Of a DNA stretch of 10,706 nucleotides, positions 5,043 to 10,706 are shown piece after piece (position 1 is the first letter of the stretch; each line of letters opens with the position of its first letter). The notes under the pieces were generated by a model. The model saw only the letters and a program-made list of their open reading frames with translations, was not told where the DNA came from and did not search any database. Position numbers and translations under genes: made by a program. This DNA is from a bacterium UBP11_UBA4055 (GTDB lineage Bacteria; UBA4055), in contig DFZN01000043.1 of NCBI GenBank assembly GCA_002382735.1, positions 121,782 through 132,487 on the forward strand, given 5' to 3'.

Positions 5043-6425
5043 ATGAAAGAAACAATAACAATTTTTTTTGCGGTTTTATCTCTGCTGCATCTTACCGCAA
5101 AAGAGTTGACTCTCGAAGAGAGTATTGAAATGGCAAACTGCAGGAATAATGAGCTTCTTGCGCAAAAATCTGCTTTGGAATCCTCTGATTGGGGAGAAAA
5201 AAACGCTCTGTCTAATTTTATGCCAAAAGTATCATTCAACTCGGCAATGGTACATATTGACGAGGACAGTTATGATGCAGCAAACAGTGTTTATCAGATA
5301 CCCGTTTTCGGATCCGACGGGAATCCGACCGGTGATTTTCTCCCATTCTCTTACTCAGCGATGAGCGGTGGAGTTTTTAAAACATCTTTCATCAATGATA
5401 TTACTGTACAACAACCTGTCTTTAATGGCGGTAAAGTCATAATCGGGTATCAACTGTCTAAATTGGCAAAAGAAAAGGCAATTTATTCATTAAAAGACAA
5501 AGAAAATGATATCGCGTATCGGGTGGCGTTAAATTTTTTAAGCATTCTCAAGATTAAAGAAGTGCTGGAACTTTCAAAGCAGAGTGTAGAATCCTCAAAA
5601 GCGCATCTTACAAATGTTCAGAATAAATATAAGGTCGGAACGGTAAAGAAAACAGATGTGCTACAATGGGAGGTAAAACTACAAAACGACGAAACCGCAT
5701 TGAATGAAATTGAGAATAATTTAAATGTTCTTCTGAGTGTATGGAGAAATTTACTAAATACCGAAGAAGATCTGCAACCGGCAGAAATTAATATCTGCGA
5801 TTATGACGCAGAAATATTAATTTATGCCTCAATGGACAGAGACCGGATTTGTGCTGAAGTTGAGAAAATCATAGAAATAACCAAAAGCAGTAATCCTGTT
5901 CTAAAGAGCTTCCGCACAACAAATGAAATGTTAGACAAACATATTCTATTGGCAAAAGGAAATTTTCTGCCCTCTCTCAATACGCAGTTTACATACCAAA
6001 TTGAAAATGATGACGAATTTGATTTTGACGGAGACGACAGTTGGAATTTTTTAGCAGCACTTTCGGTTCCTATATTCAGCGGAGGAACAAATTATACAAA
6101 TATGGAAAAGACAAGAAGTACAGTAAAAGAGTCAAGATTAAACCTACAGTCAGCCACCGATAATATTATTATCGGTACGAAAAATGCGTATTATAATCTG
6201 ATCACTAAAGCACAATCTGTCGAGAACAACAGATCTGCACTTGAATCGGCAAAAGAAAATTATAAACTCATTAACAACCTTTTTGAACAGGGCATGATCA
6301 CCAACAGTGATCTTCTTGATGCCGATATAATGCTTTTTGCCAGTAAAATGAACTTAGTGTCTTCATACTATGATTTTCTGATCTCAAAATATGAACTTAA
6401 GAAATTTACAAATGAAAACCAATAA
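5043..6425 (+). CDS. TolC-family outer-membrane efflux protein
   Basis: The 460-aa product is a typical-length outer-membrane factor. Residues 1-19 form a signal peptide (hydrophobic IFFAVLSLLHLTA, probable cleavage before KELTLEES). LTLEESIEMA at 22-31 is the standard family opening. Two related halves follow: PVFNGGK (125-131) with YKVGTVKKTDVLQWEVKL (196-213), and PIFSGGT (343-349) with FEQGMITNSDLLDADIML (414-431). These are the beta-strand/helix landmarks of the two repeats. Three copies would form a barrel and periplasmic tunnel. The presumed external loops are a Gly/Asp/Pro-rich stretch (72-109) and a very acidic one (ENDDEFDFDGDD, 321-332). ATG 5043 directly follows the TAA of TetR regulator 2, with AAGG (5032-5035) seven bases before it inside that gene, implying translational coupling. 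It is the exit duct for the downstream adaptor and pump. Confidence 0.92.
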   Translation: MKETITIFFAVLSLLHLTAKELTLEESIEMANCRNNELLAQKSALESSDWGEKNALSNFMPKVSFNSAMVHIDEDSYDAANSVYQIPVFGSDGNPTGDFLPFSYSAMSGGVFKTSFINDITVQQPVFNGGKVIIGYQLSKLAKEKAIYSLKDKENDIAYRVALNFLSILKIKEVLELSKQSVESSKAHLTNVQNKYKVGTVKKTDVLQWEVKLQNDETALNEIENNLNVLLSVWRNLLNTEEDLQPAEINICDYDAEILIYASMDRDRICAEVEKIIEITKSSNPVLKSFRTTNEMLDKHILLAKGNFLPSLNTQFTYQIENDDEFDFDGDDSWNFLAALSVPIFSGGTNYTNMEKTRSTVKESRLNLQSATDNIIIGTKNAYYNLITKAQSVENNRSALESAKENYKLINNLFEQGMITNSDLLDADIMLFASKMNLVSSYYDFLISKYELKKFTNENQ

Positions 6426-6439
6426 AAGGAGTCAACAAA

Positions 6440-7483
6440 ATGAAGAGCTCAAAATTCAGAATAATATTAATTAAAGTAATGTTGTCCGTTGCTTTGATAT
6501 CCTCGTTGGGATGCAGCGAAGAAAAAAATGGTGAAGCTGTAGCTGCAAGCACCGTAGAAACCAACAAACACTCAACCTATGTAAAAGTATCTGAAGCAGA
6601 GATCAAGGACATCATGTCCTTCATAGATTTCTCAGGTGCATTATTTTCAGAAACTTCAGCTAATATTGCGCCTGATATTACTGTGAAAGTCATCAAATAT
6701 CATGTCAATAAAGGTGATTTTGTGCAAAAAAACACTATACTGGCAACGATGGACAGTACCCAATATGTACAGGCTAAAATTCAATTCGAAAATGCACAGA
6801 AAAGTTACGATAGAATGTTGGAGTTGAAAAAAGGTGGTTCTATTGATGATCAGACATTCGATCAGGTAGAAGCCGGTTATAAGGCTGCCAAAGCCGCTTA
6901 TGAATTTCAAAAGAAGAATAAAAATATCGTAGCACCTTTCAGCGGTTATATAACTGCGAAGCTGGTTAACGAAGGCGAGGTTTATAACGCAATGTCCGGT
7001 CGCGGAATTCTCAGAATGATCAGTATTGAGACTTTAAAATTAAAGATTCAAATTACTGACAAAGATATAGCTAAAATCAAGAAAGGACAGAAAGCTCTAA
7101 TAACTGTGGATTCATATCCCGATAATGAATTTGTGGGATATGTTTCTTTCATTTCTCAGGAAGCCGATAATATGTCCGGTACATTCACTTGCGAGATATC
7201 AGTGAATAATTCTAATAATCAGCTCAAACCTAACCAGTTTGCAAGGGCAAAAATCATTCTTAAAAATGAAGCTGACGCTCTTGTAATACCTCAAAGTTCC
7301 ATTATTAACGGAAATACGGTATTTGTAGTTAAAGAAAACATAGCTCTCGCTAAGGCAGTAACGACAGGGATTCAAAATGAAACTGAAATCCAAATTTTGT
7401 CCGGGATTCAATTTGGTGACAAAGTTGTCACAGCAGGTAATACAGCTCTAGAAGATGGATCTTTGATAAAAACTAAAGAATGA
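6440..7483 (+). CDS. RND efflux periplasmic adaptor (membrane fusion protein), lipoprotein
   Basis: The 347-aa product belongs to the HlyD/AcrA-type adaptor family. Residues 1-24 form a lipoprotein signal peptide ending LISSLGC, so Cys25 is the probable lipidated residue. The first half of the barrel-sandwich (lipoyl-like) domain is about 72-106, with YHVNKGDFVQKNTILATMD. A short alpha-hairpin covers 107-158, and the second half-motif is IVAPFSGYITAKLVNEGEVY (163-182). A beta-barrel domain follows (about 198-275), including the LKPNQFARAKI stretch (262-272), and then a membrane-proximal domain (276-347) with VIPQSSI and GDKVVTAG. The protein would link the RND pump to the TolC channel in the periplasm. 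AAGGAG (6426-6431) precedes ATG 6440 by eight bases. It starts 14 bases after the TolC gene, consistent with one operon. Confidence 0.93.
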   Translation: MKSSKFRIILIKVMLSVALISSLGCSEEKNGEAVAASTVETNKHSTYVKVSEAEIKDIMSFIDFSGALFSETSANIAPDITVKVIKYHVNKGDFVQKNTILATMDSTQYVQAKIQFENAQKSYDRMLELKKGGSIDDQTFDQVEAGYKAAKAAYEFQKKNKNIVAPFSGYITAKLVNEGEVYNAMSGRGILRMISIETLKLKIQITDKDIAKIKKGQKALITVDSYPDNEFVGYVSFISQEADNMSGTFTCEISVNNSNNQLKPNQFARAKIILKNEADALVIPQSSIINGNTVFVVKENIALAKAVTTGIQNETEIQILSGIQFGDKVVTAGNTALEDGSLIKTKE

Positions 7484-7525
7484 TTGAGTTTATCATCATT
7501 TTAACATTAACAGGAGAAACAAATT

Positions 7526-10500
7526 ATGAATATTCCGGAATTTTCTGTAAATAAGAAAGTTACAGTTACAATGTTAACAATTTTGGTGATCATTCTCGGT
7601 GCTTTTACATTTTCGCAAATGGGACTTGAAATGATGCCGGAAATGGACTATCCCATGGTTTCTGTCGTCACGGCATACCCAGGGGCTTCATCTGAAGATA
7701 TCGAAACCACATTGACCAAACCTCTTGAATCCGCTTTGGCTGGAGTGAAGGGAATCAAAAGCCTGAAATCTAAATCGGTTGAAAATCAGTCAATTATTGT
7801 TGCTGAATTTGAATGGGGTGTTAATCTTGATTTCGCCTCTCAGGATATGCGGGATGCTATGTCCACAATTTCCGATCAGCTTCCAGATGATTCTGATAAT
7901 CCCATGGTATTAAAAATTAACATGAGCGCTTCACCCATCCTCCTATACAGTGTTGTTGGAGAAAACGATACATACACGACAAGGAAATTTTTGGAAGATA
8001 ATGTCGAACCGAAATTAAAGCATATTGACGGTGTGGCTACAATAATGATTGCAGGAGGAAATGAAGCTGAAATTCAGATAATAGTTGATAAGACAAAGTT
8101 GGATGTGAATAATATATCTATAGACAAAATTGTCAGCATACTTAAAGCTCAAAATATCAATGTTCCGGCTAGCCATGTTATCAAAAGACAGAAAGATCTT
8201 CTCATCAGGACTTCAGGTGAATACGAAAATGTAAAAGAAATTGAAAACACACCGATCAGTCTCTCAAATACAGGAAATATCGTATATATAAAGGATATAG
8301 CCACAGTCATAAAAGGGTATAAAGAGCAGCGGTTTAACCTAAGATCAAATAAACAGGATGCAGTAATGATGGCCGTATCCAAAGAATCCGGTGCTAATAC
8401 TCTGAATGTTAGTAAAGCAATTAAAGCTGAGATTAGATTGATTTCAGAAGAATACAAAGATATGGATATTCAATTCATCGAAATAATGGATCAGGGTCAT
8501 TTAGTTGAAATGGTTACAAACACCGCAGCCCAAAGCGCCATGATTGGAGGATTGTTGGTGATTGTTATAATGTTTCTTTTCTTAAGAAACTGGAGACCGA
8601 CACTTGTAATTTCTTTAGCTATACCGATTTCAGTTTTGGCAACTTTTATACCTTTACAATTATCAGGTTATTCACTGGATATTATGACCTTGGGCGGTCT
8701 GGCACTCGGTGTCGGTATGCTTGTTGATAATGCAGTTGTCGTTATTGAGAATATTTTCAGACACCTTGAAATGGGGGATGACAGAATAACTTCTGCCAAA
8801 GTCGGAGCTGCTGAAAAAGGCATGGCCATTACTGCATCGACTTTAACTACAGTTGCTGTTTTCATTCCGATGATGTTCACAGGTGGAATAGCGGGGCAAT
8901 TGATCAAAGGTCTTGCACTGACGGTTTCATTTGCTCTGTTCATGTCGTTATTCATTTCTCTTACAATTGTTCCGATGTTTGCTTCGATTCTGTTCAAAAT
9001 TCGGAACTCTAAAGAGGAATATGAAGAAGCAGCCGGAGAAAAAGGATTCGGGCTTTTTAAGGAAGGGTATGCTTCTGCTCTTAAGTGGTCATTAAAACAC
9101 AAAGTCATAATTATTCTAAGTGTATTTATTATTTTTATAGGCTCACTATTTCTGATTCCAAAGATAGGGACCGAGTTTATACCGGATCAGGATATGCCGA
9201 TGCAGATTCTTAAGGTAAGAATGCCCGCAGGGACAAGCCTTTCTGAAACTGATATGATTACATCAAGGCTGGAAGATATAATTTTGGGAATAGATGAAGT
9301 AGAGTATGTGTTAATTAATGAAGGTAGTATGGGTGGCGTAGGATCGCAGGGGTCTATTAGCCCTTCAGGTATAAATGAAGCTGTCATAATTTTTAAACTT
9401 TCGGATAAGGAGGACAGAGAAAGGGTTTCGAGTCAGATCATGGAAGAAGTAAGGATCAAAGCACCTGATCTTTCGAATGTTGAACTTAGCGTAGTAGATC
9501 TTTCATCTCAAATGATGAGTGGTGGTGAGAGTGCACCTATTGCAATAAAATTGTTTGGCAAGGATATATCCATGATGGGAAAGATCAGTTCTCAGATAGC
9601 GGAAAAGATAAAAACGGTTGAAGGTATCAGAGATGTTAATAATTCTATGAAAGAGCAGCAGCCTGAAGAACATATAATTGTTGACAGAGATAAAGCTTTC
9701 AGGTATGGGCTTACTGTTGCTCAGATCGGATCAGAAGTCAGAACTTCTTCCTTGGGGACTGAATCTGGAATTCTCAGAGATGAAAATGGAGATGAAATTG
9801 ATATTAGAGTAAGGCTAAACGAAGACAGCAGGAATTCACTACAGGAAATAGAAAATATCAGTATCAATTCACCGCTTGGCTTTTCAGTTCCTCTTAAGCA
9901 GATTGCAGAGATAAAAAATGGTTATGGCCCGGTAATGATCACGCGTGAACATCAGATGAGACTTGCAACCGTTACTGCCAATATCTATGAGAGAGATCTC
10001 GGTAGTGCCATTGCTGAAATTAAAAGTTCTCTTGAAGATATTCAGAAAAGTTTACCTTCGGGGTATTTTATTGAATACGGAGGTACTTATAAGAATATGA
10101 ATGAGAGTTTTGAAACACTGTTTCAGGCTTTAATTCTTGCAATAATCCTGATATATGTTATAATGGCATCACAGTTCGAATCTTTCAGTCAACCATTTGT
10201 TATTATGTTTACTCTGCCCCTTGCCGTTATTGGAGTTTTACTTGCTCTTTACTTGACAGGAACCACCCTTAATGTTCCGGCGCTAATAGGAATAATAATA
10301 CTTTCCGGTATTGTTGTTAATAACGGAATAGTTCTTATAGACCACATTAACCAATTAAGGGCAAAAGGACTTTCAAAACACGATGCGATTATACAAAGCG
10401 GAAAGGACAGATTCAGGCCGGTTTTAATAACATCAACATCGACAATAATCGGAATGCTTCCTATGGCTCTTACAAAAGGACAGGGATCAGAAATGAGCAA

Positions 10501-10648
10501 TCCGATGGCAATTTCGATTGTAGGAGGTTTAATAAGTGCGACTTTCTTTACGCTGTTAATTGTTCCTGTCTTGTACAGTATCGTAGATCATGCATCTGAG
10601 AAAGCATCGGCAAAAGCTATGAAACATTTACATGGTGAAGAAGCTTAA
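7526..10648 (+). CDS. RND-family efflux pump permease (AcrB-like)
   Basis: The 1040-aa product matches the usual RND pump length and has its duplicated layout. There is a first helix (12-30), a large periplasmic loop (31-335), helices 2-6 (338-490), helix 7 (526-544), a second large loop (545-862) and helices 8-12 (866-1018). FSVNKKVTV, YPGASSEDIETTLTKPLE (51-68) and TEFIPDQD (549-556) are family landmarks. In helix 4, GVGMLVDNAVVVIENI (395-410) keeps Asp401, equivalent to AcrB Asp407, but has Asn402 in place of Asp408. In helix 10, SGIVVNNGIVLIDH (927-940) has Asn932 where AcrB has Lys940; Thr969 in helix 11 matches AcrB Thr978. These variants are common in HAE1-like pumps outside the AcrB group. 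It would be a proton-driven exporter of hydrophobic or amphiphilic compounds; the substrate is unknown. AGGAGA (7512-7517) precedes ATG 7526; the gap to the adaptor gene is 42 bases. Confidence 0.95.
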   Translation: MNIPEFSVNKKVTVTMLTILVIILGAFTFSQMGLEMMPEMDYPMVSVVTAYPGASSEDIETTLTKPLESALAGVKGIKSLKSKSVENQSIIVAEFEWGVNLDFASQDMRDAMSTISDQLPDDSDNPMVLKINMSASPILLYSVVGENDTYTTRKFLEDNVEPKLKHIDGVATIMIAGGNEAEIQIIVDKTKLDVNNISIDKIVSILKAQNINVPASHVIKRQKDLLIRTSGEYENVKEIENTPISLSNTGNIVYIKDIATVIKGYKEQRFNLRSNKQDAVMMAVSKESGANTLNVSKAIKAEIRLISEEYKDMDIQFIEIMDQGHLVEMVTNTAAQSAMIGGLLVIVIMFLFLRNWRPTLVISLAIPISVLATFIPLQLSGYSLDIMTLGGLALGVGMLVDNAVVVIENIFRHLEMGDDRITSAKVGAAEKGMAITASTLTTVAVFIPMMFTGGIAGQLIKGLALTVSFALFMSLFISLTIVPMFASILFKIRNSKEEYEEAAGEKGFGLFKEGYASALKWSLKHKVIIILSVFIIFIGSLFLIPKIGTEFIPDQDMPMQILKVRMPAGTSLSETDMITSRLEDIILGIDEVEYVLINEGSMGGVGSQGSISPSGINEAVIIFKLSDKEDRERVSSQIMEEVRIKAPDLSNVELSVVDLSSQMMSGGESAPIAIKLFGKDISMMGKISSQIAEKIKTVEGIRDVNNSMKEQQPEEHIIVDRDKAFRYGLTVAQIGSEVRTSSLGTESGILRDENGDEIDIRVRLNEDSRNSLQEIENISINSPLGFSVPLKQIAEIKNGYGPVMITREHQMRLATVTANIYERDLGSAIAEIKSSLEDIQKSLPSGYFIEYGGTYKNMNESFETLFQALILAIILIYVIMASQFESFSQPFVIMFTLPLAVIGVLLALYLTGTTLNVPALIGIIILSGIVVNNGIVLIDHINQLRAKGLSKHDAIIQSGKDRFRPVLITSTSTIIGMLPMALTKGQGSEMSNPMAISIVGGLISATFFTLLIVPVLYSIVDHASEKASAKAMKHLHGEEA

Positions 10649-10706
10649 TATTCAGCGACAAGCTGCTTTGTATATTCGAATTTTAATTGTGAAGTATTTA
10701 TTATAA

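Noticed and set aside
7416..7431. Palindrome GTGACAA-AG-TTGTCAC near the end of the adaptor gene
   Set aside because: It encodes GDKVV, a stretch common in this protein family, so the symmetry is probably a by-product of the protein sequence.
8668..9108. 146-codon open frame antisense to the RND permease
   Set aside because: It is a shadow of a conserved transmembrane region (helix 4 to helix 6) and has no ribosome site or recognisable motif.

Overview
The window looks like chromosomal DNA of a Gram-negative (double-membrane) bacterium: it encodes a TolC-type outer-membrane channel, a lipoprotein periplasmic adaptor and an RND inner-membrane pump. Several upstream regions carry TTTG / TAnnTTTG-like promoter elements of the kind known from Bacteroidetes, yet most genes also have Shine-Dalgarno sequences. 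A member or relative of the FCB group is possible, but nothing here fixes the phylum. No rRNA, tRNA, CRISPR array or intact insertion sequence was seen.

Left part (1-3293, about 50% G+C in sampled lines): housekeeping-type genes. The 5' end of a glutamine synthetase-family gene runs off the left edge on the minus strand. It is divergent from rmuC (DNA recombination protein) across a 142-base promoter region. rmuC converges with a two-gene minus-strand operon of conserved but uncharacterised membrane-associated proteins (a 199-aa single-pass protein, then a multi-pass protein of about 308 aa). The stop codons of rmuC and the multi-pass gene abut exactly in TGATCA.

Middle (3294-3641): a 348-base region with no complete gene. 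It holds the minus-operon promoter, a 60-codon open frame that looks like the 3' remnant of a lost gene, and a palindrome-rich promoter/operator region in front of the first TetR gene. Base composition drops sharply here.

Right part (3642-10648, roughly 28-37% G+C in sampled lines): an efflux cassette on the plus strand in the order TetR regulator 1, TetR regulator 2, TolC-like outer-membrane factor, membrane-fusion lipoprotein, RND permease. The last four are tightly spaced and probably one operon; the TolC start codon directly follows the TetR2 stop codon. The three pump proteins would form a cell-envelope-spanning tripartite exporter, and the two regulators presumably control it. A 12-base near-palindrome, GTACATTYGTAC, occurs upstream of both regulator genes (in opposite orientation) and is the best candidate for a shared operator. 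The composition shift and self-contained layout suggest, but do not prove, that the cassette was acquired. I did not see a clearly new system. The least explained items are the two-gene membrane operon, the dual-TetR operator arrangement and the gene remnant.
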